Positions 1 to 7,563 of a DNA stretch of 32,385 nt are shown piece after piece. Within the stretch, counting starts at the first letter, position 1; each line of letters begins with the position of its first letter. The stretch is from Chitinophagales bacterium (GTDB lineage: Bacteria > Bacteroidota > Bacteroidia > Chitinophagales > Chitinophagaceae), in contig JACJXR010000013.1 in the NCBI GenBank assembly GCA_020636505.1, positions 1 through 32,385 on the forward strand, in the 5' to 3' direction. The notes under the pieces were generated by a model, which saw only the letters and a program-made list of their open reading frames with translations, was not told the origin of the DNA and did no database searches. Position numbers and translations under genes: made by a program.

Positions 1-1
1 T

Positions 2-67
2 TATCCTGAACAAAACAAAAACACGCCTTATGTACTTATTACAGAGGCATCAAAACACAAAAAATAA
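2..67 (+). CDS. possible C-terminal fragment of an upstream gene
   Basis: One forward frame is open from the left edge to a TAA at 65-67 and encodes about 21 residues ending in a basic tail (ASKHKK). It would be the end of a gene starting outside the window. The fragment is too short to assign, and an open frame of this length can occur by chance. Confidence 0.25.
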   Translation, partial: YPEQNKNTPYVLITEASKHKK

Positions 68-81
68 AAAACACACAGGCT

Positions 82-366
82 ATGAATACAGTTTCATCTG
101 CTATAGCTGTACTTTTTCCTGGTGTAAGAACTTCGGACATCGTCAACGCTGCAAACACAAACGGAGTATCTGTTCTACTTAAAGAACCATACGATCCACA
201 AAAGAACTACCATCGTTTTCATAAGAACTTGAGGCCTGTCATCTCTGATGACGGTATCGGACTGTTGTTCATATTCTCCGACGGTAGCAGCATGTACGGT
301 TTCGACCGCCGCAGCATCAGCAAAATAATGAACAAGGTTACCGAACTGCAAGGTTGCGTTCTGTAA
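82..366 (+). CDS. hypothetical protein, 94 aa
   Basis: I do not recognise this protein. It is a small soluble-looking protein with no signal peptide, no membrane segment and a mixed charged/hydrophobic composition. It begins at an ATG after an A-rich leader. Its central part (FIFSDGSSMYGFDRRS) looks like ordinary globular coding sequence, and the codon positions behave like those of the neighbours. The gene stands alone: an 8-bp GC-rich inverted repeat follows it, and the NYN-domain gene starts 147 bases later. The start at 82 is the only ATG near the beginning of the frame. Function unknown. Confidence 0.6.
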   Translation: MNTVSSAIAVLFPGVRTSDIVNAANTNGVSVLLKEPYDPQKNYHRFHKNLRPVISDDGIGLLFIFSDGSSMYGFDRRSISKIMNKVTELQGCVL

Positions 367-402
367 CACTCGAAAGATATTAATTCGGTTTTGGTGATTA
401 TT

Positions 403-432
403 GCCTGCCCGTTGTTTATACAGTGGGCAGGC
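403..432 (+). terminator. weak terminator-like hairpin
   Basis: GCCTGCCC (403-410) and GGGCAGGC (425-432) are perfect complements around a 14-base loop, downstream of the 94-residue gene. No T-run follows, so this is only a possible terminator or transcript-end structure. Confidence 0.35.
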
Positions 433-513
433 TTACTGTATATATACCGCATTAACTGACATTCCCGTTTTATATCAGTACTTTTAATGTAGTTCAACAA
501 CCAACAACATACA

Positions 514-1284
514 ATGGAACGATCACCCGAAGAAAAACAGTTTGCTCTGCTGATAGATGCAGAGAACATATCTCACAAATACATAGATGCGATAATAGAA
601 GAGACCACCAAATACGGTATATGCACCTATCGCCGCATATATGGCGACTGGACCAATCCCTACTTGAAAAACTGGAAACAGATAACACTTGACTACGCGC
701 TACAAGCCATTCAGCAATACGGCTACACAGCCAATAAGAACGCCACTGATACGGCCATGATAATAGATGCGATGGATATGTTGCACACCTCTCAACTTAA
801 CGGTTTTATACTCGTGAGCAGCGACAGCGATTTCACCCCTCTGGCCATGCGCCTGCGCGAAGGTGCCAAAACGGTGATAGGCATCGGTGAGGAGAAAACA
901 CCCATGCCCTTCAAATCGGCTTGCAACCAGTTCATACATTTGGAGAACCTCTCCACAGAAAAAGAAACATCGGCGGACGACCCTGCCACACCAACCAAGC
1001 AGCCTAAAAAACCGACAACCGTCGACCGCAAAACCATGAAACTGCTCAAAGCCACCATTACGGATATGAGCGATGACGAAAGCGGATGGGTATCGTTGGC
1101 AACGCTTGGGCACAACATACTTAAAAAGCGTCCCGACTTCGATCCGCGTACATATGGACATAATAAGCTGCTGCACTTCTTCCGCAGCATGAAAGAGTTT
1201 GAAGTGACCGACCTTAAAACCGACAAAGGACAATCGAACTACTACGTGCGCATAAAAGCACAAAACACAGGTAAGAAGAAATGA
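514..1284 (+). CDS. NYN domain protein with C-terminal LOTUS/OST-HTH-like domain
   Basis: This 256-residue protein starts with a NYN (PIN-like, LabA/DUF88) fold at about residues 8-150. The acidic residues expected in the metal site are visible: Asp15 in LLIDAEN, Asp79 in NATDTAMIIDAMD, and Asp104/Asp106 in VSSDSDF. A Thr/Pro/Lys-rich linker (about 151-170) leads to a basic, helical C-terminal part (about 171-250) with the layout of a LOTUS/OST-HTH domain, which binds RNA in related proteins. The family is known or suspected to cleave or bind RNA. The substrate here is unknown. The cytoplasmic protein has no signal sequence. Its last four bases overlap the start of the next gene (ATGA), suggesting translational coupling. 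Confidence 0.88.
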   Translation: MERSPEEKQFALLIDAENISHKYIDAIIEETTKYGICTYRRIYGDWTNPYLKNWKQITLDYALQAIQQYGYTANKNATDTAMIIDAMDMLHTSQLNGFILVSSDSDFTPLAMRLREGAKTVIGIGEEKTPMPFKSACNQFIHLENLSTEKETSADDPATPTKQPKKPTTVDRKTMKLLKATITDMSDDESGWVSLATLGHNILKKRPDFDPRTYGHNKLLHFFRSMKEFEVTDLKTDKGQSNYYVRIKAQNTGKKK

Positions 1285-1580
1285 AACGGCTGACCAAGAA
1301 TGAGCAGTTGAAGATATTGTTCATCATGATGACGGGCGTTTTCATGTGGTTTATAGACTCATACAGTTATCAAAAGACAGTGCGTGTGGGTGCCATCATT
1401 GCCAATATGATAGCATCGATTGTTTTGTTTGTCGGTATTGGTGTGATATTCTTCTACATCGTCAAACTGATAAGGCGGTCAAAATCCACAAAATCCATTC
1501 TCCGAAATGGTATCGACTATGGCTTTCTGCTAAGTGTCGCCTATGTTGTCTTATTAATAGTCAACGAGTTGCTGCGGTAA
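1281..1580 (+). CDS. small integral membrane protein, 99 aa
   Basis: This is an unrecognised small membrane protein with three hydrophobic stretches at about residues 12-30, 36-60 and 76-96. The loops are basic (for example KLIRRSKSTKSI after the second), which suggests those loops lie in the cytoplasm. Its ATG overlaps the stop of the NYN-LOTUS gene by four bases, so the two are almost certainly co-transcribed and probably translationally coupled. The pairing suggests, but does not show, that the RNA-binding protein acts near the membrane. A second frame through the same DNA encodes a shorter Cys-rich peptide and was judged a shadow. Confidence 0.75.
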   Translation: MKRLTKNEQLKILFIMMTGVFMWFIDSYSYQKTVRVGAIIANMIASIVLFVGIGVIFFYIVKLIRRSKSTKSILRNGIDYGFLLSVAYVVLLIVNELLR

Positions 1581-1680
1581 TGCACACCATGTTATTAAGT
1601 TTGGAACTCAATAACACTTGAGCATACAAAAAATATCAAAACCATATATTAACTTTATGTAAAGCCGTATAGCTAACCCC

Positions 1681-1917
1681 ATGAAGAAAATACTACCGGC
1701 AATAGTATTGCTTGCATTGATTGGTGCGTGCAAAAAAGAAACGAAGAAGTGTTGGACCTGCAAGTACACCTACACCGGCACTACGGCAGAAAGAAAGGGC
1801 GATACGACTCTATGCGACTTCACCAAAACCGACATAGAGCTGAGATCAGACATAAAATTTGTGATAGTAGACAGTGTGTATGACAGTTGGATGATGACAA
1901 GTTGTACGGAACAATAA
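1681..1917 (+). CDS. cysteine-rich small lipoprotein (paralog 1 of 5)
   Basis: A 78-residue protein with a lipoprotein signal peptide ending in LIGAC, so Cys17 would be lipidated. The mature part has four further cysteines: Cys24 and Cys27 in CWTC, Cys45, and Cys75 near the end. The 17- and 29-residue gaps after the CxxC are exactly those of the paralog at 2324. Two disulfides or a bound metal are both possible; nothing here decides. It heads a tandem set with the genes at 1939 and 2324, with 21 bases to the next. A TAACTTTA element at 1650-1657 could be its -7 promoter box. Function unknown. Confidence 0.8.
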   Translation: MKKILPAIVLLALIGACKKETKKCWTCKYTYTGTTAERKGDTTLCDFTKTDIELRSDIKFVIVDSVYDSWMMTSCTEQ

Positions 1918-1938
1918 CCTCTATATAAATACAAACAA

Positions 1939-2223
1939 ATGAAAAAAAGCCCTCTATTAATTGTTGCAGCTGTCATGCTGATAGCATCGGCGTGCAAAAA
2001 AGAAAAAGTGAAGACTTGCCATACCTGCAACTTCGTATTCCACACCGTAGCCGACCTTAATGCTCCAAAGGACTATACACAGTTCGACACGACGGTATGT
2101 AATATGACGGACGAGGAAGCCAACAAGTTTATGGTGAAGTATTCCGCCAGGTACAAAAAAGATGCGGGCATAGAATACATGACAAGCTCTGAGGCTTGCC
2201 ACCCTGCAGGAACAATAAAATAA
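1939..2223 (+). CDS. cysteine-rich small lipoprotein (paralog 2 of 5)
   Basis: A 94-residue lipoprotein with the signal ending LIASAC (lipidated Cys19). The mature part has Cys27 and Cys30 in CHTC, Cys54 in TTVCNMT and Cys87 near the C-terminus. It shares the CKKE start of the mature chain, the CxTC pair and the threonine-rich step before the third Cys with its left neighbour, but carries an insertion that widens both later gaps (23 and 32 residues). It lies 21 bases after the previous gene, so they are probably one transcript, and is followed by a strong hairpin terminator at 2246-2288. Function unknown. Confidence 0.8.
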   Translation: MKKSPLLIVAAVMLIASACKKEKVKTCHTCNFVFHTVADLNAPKDYTQFDTTVCNMTDEEANKFMVKYSARYKKDAGIEYMTSSEACHPAGTIK

Positions 2224-2245
2224 ACACCGGAGAGTAGACGCTCAT

Positions 2246-2288
2246 ACCGCCTCACCTGTGCAGCGCACGGGGTGATGGCGGTTTTTTC
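2246..2288 (+). terminator. rho-independent terminator
   Basis: ACCGCCTCACC (2246-2256) pairs with GGTGATGGCGGT (2271-2282) with one bulged base. A shorter GC-rich hairpin is nested inside, and six T follow directly (2282-2287). It sits 22 bases after the second cysteine-rich lipoprotein and separates that transcript from the paralog at 2324. Confidence 0.8.
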
Positions 2289-2323
2289 TTTTGTAGTACC
2301 TTACAAGCCAAACACAACCACTT

Positions 2324-2557
2324 ATGCGAACCGTTGTACTGCTCTTTTGCGCCTCCATGATATTCACTTCGGCATGTAACAAGAAACATTGTTGGGGCTG
2401 CCGCGTAGTGCTATACGACACATTCAGCACCGCATACCGCGACACCTTCATCTGCGACAAAACACGCAAGGAAATAAACCAACTGAAAGACACCCGCTTC
2501 GATGCGAGCGGATACGGCTATGAATTCTTTGCCATAGAAACCTGCGGGATGAATTAA
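2324..2557 (+). CDS. cysteine-rich small lipoprotein (paralog 3 of 5)
   Basis: A 77-residue lipoprotein with signal peptide ending FTSAC (lipidated Cys18). The mature part has Cys23 and Cys26 in CWGC, Cys44 in DTFICD and Cys74 four residues from the end. The Cys spacing after CxxC (17 then 29) is identical to that of the gene at 1681, and the DT-x-x-C-D context is shared. It has its own transcription unit, since a terminator lies just upstream. The start ATG is the first in frame and gives a proper signal peptide. No known family recognised; probably sits in the inner leaflet of the outer membrane. Confidence 0.78.
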   Translation: MRTVVLLFCASMIFTSACNKKHCWGCRVVLYDTFSTAYRDTFICDKTRKEINQLKDTRFDASGYGYEFFAIETCGMN

Positions 2558-2568
2558 TACTGCCTTCT

Positions 2569-2576
2569 TAACTTTA
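2569..2576 (+). promoter_or_regulatory. -7-like promoter box giving a near-leaderless start
   Basis: TAACTTTA resembles the Bacteroidota -7 box TAnnTTTG and lies four bases before the ATG at 2581. If used, transcription would begin at or within a base or two of the start codon. No clear -33 TTTG was seen. Confidence 0.4.
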
Positions 2577-2580
2577 CAAT

Positions 2581-3006
2581 ATGCATACGCTTGATGAGAT
2601 CATACAGTTTGTAGAGAAGCATGCATGTATAAAAAATGTACAGCCTACTGACGACTTACCTGAAAAGCATGGTATATATGGGGATGACTGGCACGAACTG
2701 CTTGATGTATACGCTGAAAAGTATCAGGTAAATTGCGAAAGCTATTTATGGTATTTCCATACAGGTGAGGAAGGAATGAACATACCTGGCAAGCTATTAT
2801 TCAAAACACCCGATATGCGGGTAGAGCATATTGCCGTAACGCCTGAAATGTTGCTCGACTTTGCCAACAAAGGCAAGTGGGGTATCGACTATCCTGAACA
2901 TCATATACCCAAAGAACGGAACGACCTTGTAGTCAACGACCTATCGTTGGTCATTTTTATTATCCTCGCTGTGCTGATATCACTGATTATAGGTTATATC
3001 AAATAA
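2581..3006 (+). CDS. DUF1493-like (acyl-carrier-like) protein with C-terminal membrane anchor
   Basis: The first 110 residues of this 141-residue protein resemble DUF1493, a small helical family with an acyl-carrier-like layout. Visible points are GIYGDDWHELL (Gly34, Asp35, Asp36, Trp37), the following V-x-C-E-S-Y-L-W-Y-F stretch, the T-P-E-M-L-L-D-F-A helix and the G-K-W-G motif. The serine that carries phosphopantetheine in true carrier proteins is absent, as in DUF1493. A hydrophobic segment at about 118-138 would anchor the domain, facing the cytoplasm because there is no signal peptide. It follows the lipoprotein set by 23 bases and converges with a frameshifted gene. Role unknown. Confidence 0.65.
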   Translation: MHTLDEIIQFVEKHACIKNVQPTDDLPEKHGIYGDDWHELLDVYAEKYQVNCESYLWYFHTGEEGMNIPGKLLFKTPDMRVEHIAVTPEMLLDFANKGKWGIDYPEHHIPKERNDLVVNDLSLVIFIILAVLISLIIGYIK

Positions 3007-3022
3007 TGCAAACATGAGGAGG

Positions 3023-3338
3023 TCACTTAAAACACTTCTTGATCTCATCCTCCACCCACTCCGTCAGTTTAAACACATCTTGATTCTCTAACCGCAGTAC
3101 GGTATAGCCCAAATCTTGCAAACGCTCGTCGCGATACTTATCGTTCTCCGCCACTTCGGGTAGTGCGTCTTTCACCTGTTGTGTGGTGGCATTCAGCAGC
3201 CAGTGTTCTCCTTTTTCGTGTATCAGCTCGTCTATCAGTTGTGGTAGTTTGCGGCTGTATGGCTTTTGTTGCATTTATTAATGCATCATCATTAACTTCA
3301 TAACTTATCTTGTGGATGACCTCGGTAATATCTGCCAT
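3023..3338 (-). pseudogene. frameshifted DUF559-like gene remnant
   Basis: The 3' part (3274 down to 3023) encodes 83 residues with a stretch resembling the end of DUF559/Vsr-type endonuclease domains: YRDERLQDLGYTVLRLEN followed by a final helix. The upstream frame beginning at ATG 3338 (MADITEVIHKISYEV) runs out of phase. Removing one base from the A4 run (T4 at 3264-3267 on the plus strand) joins them into a continuous 104-residue protein reading through ALINATKPYSRK. The usual core of DUF559, with its catalytic acidic/His residues, is not visible, so the product would be partial even if the frame were whole. A good promoter lies upstream at 3435-3464. Alternatively these are two small overlapping genes. 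Confidence 0.5.
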
Positions 3339-3434
3339 TATGTGATATTGATGTTTGGAAAAAGTGCACTTGCAGGTGGCAGATTACCTGAAACGGTGTA
3401 GAATGAAAAGGAACGTCTCCTTTGATATTCATTG

Positions 3435-3464
3435 CAAATATACAACAATATTTTAAATAACAAA
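3435..3464 (-). promoter_or_regulatory. Bacteroidota-type promoter (TTTG-18-TATATTTG)
   Basis: On the minus strand TTTG (3464-3461) and TATATTTG (3442-3435) are separated by 18 bases, matching the -33/-7 arrangement known for the Bacteroidota primary sigma factor. It points at the ATG at 3338 with a leader of about 90 bases, which favours 3338 rather than 3274 as the true start of the remnant gene. Confidence 0.7.
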
Positions 3465-3481
3465 ATTACAATTAAACAATC

Positions 3482-4237
3482 ATGAAACATTTCCTTATTC
3501 TCTCACTGATATTATTTACTGCTTGTGTCAACAACAACGAGCCGAAAGGCAACAATACTACCCAAAAGCACCTACCCAACGACATCTCGATAAGGATGCT
3601 GAATGGCGATATAAAAACAGTGACGGAAACCCTTTTCTTTGATGTGGAACAAGTGGACAGCGATTGGATACCTGACTCGACAGACCATCTCGTCATCACA
3701 TACCAATACAACCAAGCAGGGTTTATGACTCAAAAAACGATAACCTCCATAGACTCTTTGGGGAACCCTGATGTGACCGAGACCAAATACGAGTTTGAAA
3801 ACGGGCTCCCTGTAAAAGGCTCTCTATATAAGAACAATGAAATGCTCCAGTACACGACAGTCAAGGAAATAGACCCAAAAACAATTGAGCACACCAAATA
3901 CAAAGCAAACGACGAAGCTTTTATAAAAGAACGGTACGAGCTGAATGCCAAATACAGAGAAAGCAAAAAATCCGTCTATTCGATAAACAACGGAAAAGAG
4001 CGTCTGAATGTGGTAGAAACCAATAATTATCACAAAGACAGTATGCATTATCAAATAGAAAAAAACGTGTATGACGACAATGGTGTTCCTTTTGACATGA
4101 AAGCGTATGACGATGTACTTATTTTGAATAAAGACAACGTTGGCAATCCGTTAAGCATTGTAACGTTAAGCCATCTGCCTAACCATACTGAGGTTTTCAT
4201 GAAGACCATGAGTACATTCACCTACGAATATTATTAA
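3482..4237 (+). CDS. YD-repeat-like lipoprotein (YEYYE-tail family, member 1)
   Basis: A 251-residue exported lipoprotein with signal MKHFLILSLILFTAC (Cys15 lipidated). The mature chain is beta-rich and Tyr/Asp/Asn-rich with weak repeats of the YD/RHS type: ITYQYNQAGFM, ETKYEFENGLP and NKDNVGNPLS. It ends in FTYEYY, matching the YEYYE tail of the next genes but lacking the final Glu. It is the first gene of a run of five with very short gaps. Its stop shares a base with the next ATG (TAATG), so translation is probably coupled. Such proteins are usually surface or periplasmic; no ligand or activity can be given. Confidence 0.78.
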   Translation: MKHFLILSLILFTACVNNNEPKGNNTTQKHLPNDISIRMLNGDIKTVTETLFFDVEQVDSDWIPDSTDHLVITYQYNQAGFMTQKTITSIDSLGNPDVTETKYEFENGLPVKGSLYKNNEMLQYTTVKEIDPKTIEHTKYKANDEAFIKERYELNAKYRESKKSVYSINNGKERLNVVETNNYHKDSMHYQIEKNVYDDNGVPFDMKAYDDVLILNKDNVGNPLSIVTLSHLPNHTEVFMKTMSTFTYEYY

Positions 4238-4986
4238 TGAGAATACTCCTACTCATACTGTTTAGCGCCACCTGCTTTGCTCAGGACGACCCACGGATGG
4301 CATACAGCCTATATTCCCGCTTGGGCATCAACGGACCGGTAAAGACCATCATCACAAAAAAATACACACGCCTTAAATACAATGCCGAAGACAAGAAGAG
4401 CACCAAAGGCATCATATACTCTGTTATCAAGAATTGGTATGATACAATGGGCCGCCTCACTCAAGACAGCTTGGTGATGTACTACAACCGCGATCAAGGA
4501 GCTATAGGATATTGCAAAACCTACACTTACGATTCGGTTAAGGGGCAACCCGTGATCAATGTCACCACCAAGTTCAACTGTATACCACCTTACGACAACG
4601 ATGCGGAGATACAGTCTGTAATAGAATTCACAACAGTGAACGACTCGGTGATGACCGCGCAAGAGTTTACAGACAATGACTCATACGGTACAGGACTGCA
4701 ACCGGTGGCATCATATCGATTTTACCTTACTGACACATTGCTCCGCCGTACCACCTACAATATATACCGCAAAGACAGACAAACAGGCAGTAGCAGTTAT
4801 GAATATGACCAATACGGCAACTTCACTAAGACGATAGAAAAGAACAGCACCCTACCCGCAGTAGACATACGCCACGATGTATTGGTGATAGACGCTAACG
4901 GTAATGCCACACAGATGCTCAATTATCAAGATGCAGAAACCAAACCCGAGTTTATGACGTTGTACGAAATAGAGTATTACGAGTAA
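4237..4986 (+). CDS. YD-repeat-like exported protein (YEYYE-tail family, member 2)
   Basis: A 249-residue protein with a short Sec signal (MRILLLILFSATCFAQ), cleaved probably after the Ala of FAQ. Unlike its relatives, its cysteine lies inside the hydrophobic segment rather than at a standard lipobox. The motif GPVKTIITKKY near residue 30 corresponds to GKVRSI in the member at 6668 and GKVKSI in the broken member at 5000. A YD-like unit, YEYDQYGNFTKT, lies at about residues 188-199. The tail is IEYYE. Its start overlaps the previous stop (TAATG) and the next gene begins 13 bases after its stop. Function unknown. Confidence 0.78.
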   Translation: MRILLLILFSATCFAQDDPRMAYSLYSRLGINGPVKTIITKKYTRLKYNAEDKKSTKGIIYSVIKNWYDTMGRLTQDSLVMYYNRDQGAIGYCKTYTYDSVKGQPVINVTTKFNCIPPYDNDAEIQSVIEFTTVNDSVMTAQEFTDNDSYGTGLQPVASYRFYLTDTLLRRTTYNIYRKDRQTGSSSYEYDQYGNFTKTIEKNSTLPAVDIRHDVLVIDANGNATQMLNYQDAETKPEFMTLYEIEYYE

Positions 4987-4999
4987 ACATTACCTTTAA

Positions 5000-5705
5000 A
5001 TGATGAAGACTGCACTCATTATGTTATTCCTCTTGTTCTTCGCTGATACAGGTGATGAGCAACAGACACCGCGCAGCATGAACGACCTGCAAAAGGAATA
5101 GACTGGCAGGCAAAGTAAAGAGCATCATAGAAAAACATGCAGACACAGCCATACAATACAAAGGTGGTTGGTATCCCGAATCAAAATATACAGATACCAT
5201 TATTTATCTGTACTCAAAAGAAGGCAATCTTGAACAGGTGATAGAACTCGGTGGCGACAGTACCGTATTCGAGCAGTATCCTAATGCCGAGAAAGACAAA
5301 CCGAGCTACAAAAGGCAGGTATATACTCAATCGTCCAAAAGGCCCGGCATTACAGAAGTGGCTTACTGGAATAGCGACCACACACAAGAAAAAATAATGT
5401 ATGGTATACGAGGTGATAAAACCTACAATGTAAAGATCATAAAAGAACACACCGCCACCGGGTATAAAGAAGAGTACTACAACTTTGACAAAAAAAGAAA
5501 CGAGAAGTACAAAGAGATAATACAGAAGTACATTGCATCGGATACTTTCCTTTTGCAATTTTACCATATATCACCACAACCCGGTTTGGCAGACTACATG
5601 TATATCACTCTTGAGAGAGATGCGATCGGCAATCCCACAAAAACCATTTATCGCAACGATAGAGTGTATGGCATTACCGAGTGTCGATATGAGTATTACG
5701 AGTAA
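5000..5705 (+). pseudogene. frameshifted YEYYE-tail family member 3
   Basis: An ATG at 5000 opens a signal-peptide-like N-terminus (MMKTALIMLFLLFFAD) that stops at TAG 5099-5101. The remainder continues in the +1 frame from about 5100 to the stop at 5703-5705, giving RLAGKVKSIIEKHADT, then YD-like sequence, RDAIGNPTKT and the tail YEYYE. Paralogs read through this point (ARLGLQGKVRSI at 6668), so dropping one base near 5099 restores a protein of about 234 residues. The interval length is 3n+1, as this predicts. It could be a decaying copy, a phase-variable copy, or a sequence error. The later part from GTG 5238 could be mistaken for a separate gene. Confidence 0.75.
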
Positions 5706-5717
5706 CAACTATAACAA

Positions 5718-6644
5718 GTGAAAGATTACAACGCCATATTCAAGCACATTCTTCATCCATTTCTACGTATTACTGCTTGTATTGTAATAGGATTAATGGC
5801 AGCGAGATGGATATTTACTATCAATAGCTCCATTATTAACATTAACGAAGAAGCATGGCTATTTACACTGACACCTATTCTTAGCCTGATACTCGTATCG
5901 GTATTTCTCTGGAAAAGGCTCAACATTCTTACGTTCGATAGAAGTGGCAATAAGATCATAATTATAATAGCTTGTGTAGCTACCGTTACAATCGTGTCTT
6001 GGAAAATGCAGTTTGCTTTAAAGTATCTATCAGGGAAGGTGCATGTTGTTGAAACTATCGAAGAAATAGATTTAAATAGCCCATGGATATTTTACAGAAT
6101 AAATAATTTCAACGTCACAACAGACTCGATAGCTTTTATCGCCGATTATCGTTATTCGGGGAAACACAATCATCTTCTCAACCTTAAGTACAATGCTGCA
6201 TTACCTTTTGTAACAAACTTATACGATCATTCAGGCAACTCAGCAAAAATATGGTGTGGCATTACCTTTATTGAACAAACAGGTAGTGATGGTTATCGAG
6301 GGCCGGATAACCTCAATGAAAAATTCAACAACTTCATTAAGGAATGTCATCAATATATTACAATACGAGACTTCAGTAAATACACCTATTTTGAAAAAGT
6401 AATCGACCGCTTGGATATAAAAAAGTACAACAGTGCAATTAGAACAAGAATAGGCTACCAATCAGACGCGTCGTACCTAATACTTGAACCGGTTAAAAAA
6501 TCACTATATCAACGTGGAGTAGAAAACCTGATATGGGGTATGTTTTTACTGTTTGTTGGCATTGTCATCATATTTGCTGTATTGGTTAATGGCAAGTATG
6601 ATGAAGAAGAACACATTCGACAATTATCAGGTAAAGGAGAATAG
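5718..6644 (+). CDS. membrane protein, 308 aa, unrecognised
   Basis: The protein starts at GTG 5718, 12 bases after the previous stop. Hydrophobic segments lie at about residues 13-32, 46-64 and 76-95, then a large hydrophilic domain (about 100-275) and a last membrane helix (about 278-298), with an acidic/basic cytoplasmic tail. If the loops follow the positive-inside rule, the large domain probably faces the periplasm. It contains AALPFVTN and KIWCGITF stretches that recall the extra-membrane domain of some Bacteroidota rhomboid-type proteins, but no rhomboid active site (GxSG...H) is seen, so this is only a hint. It is embedded in the YEYYE operon and is more A+T-rich than its neighbours. 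Confidence 0.7.
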   Translation: MKDYNAIFKHILHPFLRITACIVIGLMAARWIFTINSSIININEEAWLFTLTPILSLILVSVFLWKRLNILTFDRSGNKIIIIIACVATVTIVSWKMQFALKYLSGKVHVVETIEEIDLNSPWIFYRINNFNVTTDSIAFIADYRYSGKHNHLLNLKYNAALPFVTNLYDHSGNSAKIWCGITFIEQTGSDGYRGPDNLNEKFNNFIKECHQYITIRDFSKYTYFEKVIDRLDIKKYNSAIRTRIGYQSDASYLILEPVKKSLYQRGVENLIWGMFLLFVGIVIIFAVLVNGKYDEEEHIRQLSGKGE

Positions 6645-6667
6645 CTTATTATAACTAACTTTATTAG

Positions 6668-7417
6668 GTGAAGTACTTAGCCCTCATCATTTGTATATTT
6701 CTTTTACAAGGTTGTGAACCTATTCCTAAGAACGATGCCGACAATCGCTTGGGTTATGACACCACCATTGTTTCCGACGTTGCAAGGTTGGGACTGCAAG
6801 GCAAAGTAAGATCCATCAAAAGTGAATATTGGGGAGATTATTTGGGAGACACCATTACAACGGTCTTTTTCACCTATTTTTCAGAAGGCGGGTTTGTTGA
6901 AAACATACTCCTGAAGTCCGAAAACGGACACAATCGTGAACCGGGACGCGACACAATACGCAGGTATAAATATGATGACAGAAAGTTCAAAGGATATACC
7001 ACAAGGTTGACCTATCATATAAATGATGATTTGGACAGCATTTGCCACCTATTGTTGAGCGATACTGTTTACGCACAATACACTTATCAACCCAAAAGAT
7101 GGGATACAGGCATGTTCCTCGCAATGGAGGATGAAGTACATGTAAACAATAAGAAGTCACCATACTACACCAAGTCGAATACCTACCTCCAAAACGGGTT
7201 GATAGACTACCACAGCGAAACATTTGAAACTCACAATGCCGCCTCTCAAACTATCATCTACAAACAATACTTGAAAGACAGTACCGTATCGGATACAAGT
7301 TTCAACCTCATCATAAACCGAGACGAACGAGGCAACCCCTGTGTAATAAAACATAGCAGCACTTACGAAGGCGATTATCCTACAACAGAGTATCATACAT
7401 ACGAGTATTACGAGTAA
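6668..7417 (+). CDS. YD-repeat-like lipoprotein (YEYYE-tail family, member 4)
   Basis: A 249-residue lipoprotein starting at GTG 6668, chosen because it gives a complete signal, MKYLALIICIFLLQGC, with lipidated Cys16. The mature start contains ARLGLQGKVRSIKSEYWG, the family's best conserved N-terminal block, and the C-terminus has NRDERGNPCVIK followed by the tail YEYYE. Weak YD-like units such as YKYDDRKFKGYTTRLTY lie between. It closes the operon that begins at 3482. The gap to the previous gene is 23 bases and no terminator is obvious after it. Probably anchored in the outer membrane; partner and function unknown. Confidence 0.78.
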   Translation: MKYLALIICIFLLQGCEPIPKNDADNRLGYDTTIVSDVARLGLQGKVRSIKSEYWGDYLGDTITTVFFTYFSEGGFVENILLKSENGHNREPGRDTIRRYKYDDRKFKGYTTRLTYHINDDLDSICHLLLSDTVYAQYTYQPKRWDTGMFLAMEDEVHVNNKKSPYYTKSNTYLQNGLIDYHSETFETHNAASQTIIYKQYLKDSTVSDTSFNLIINRDERGNPCVIKHSSTYEGDYPTTEYHTYEYYE

Positions 7418-7506
7418 CAACACCGCAATACTCCAACCTTTAATACACCATTAATTTTCCTGTCACAGTACCATCACTAAATTCTTAAAAAGAGTTAATG
7501 CTGTTC

Positions 7507-7524
7507 GTAGAAGTGCCTTTCTAC
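7507..7524. repeat. small inverted repeat
   Basis: GTAGAA (7507-7512) and TTCTAC (7519-7524) flank six bases in the gap between the YEYYE operon and the lipoprotein at 7564. It could be a small hairpin or an operator; no T-run follows. Confidence 0.3.
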
Positions 7525-7563
7525 ATATGTTGCATGCTATTGTTAATTCTTAAACTTTTATAA

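Noticed and set aside
700..1263. Long antisense frame under the NYN-LOTUS gene
   Set aside because: The opposite strand carries clear NYN motifs; this frame is a composition shadow.
5090..5104. prfB-like programmed frameshift in the third YEYYE gene
   Set aside because: The known CTT-TGA-C slippery site and a Shine-Dalgarno-like stimulator are absent, so a plain indel is the simpler reading.
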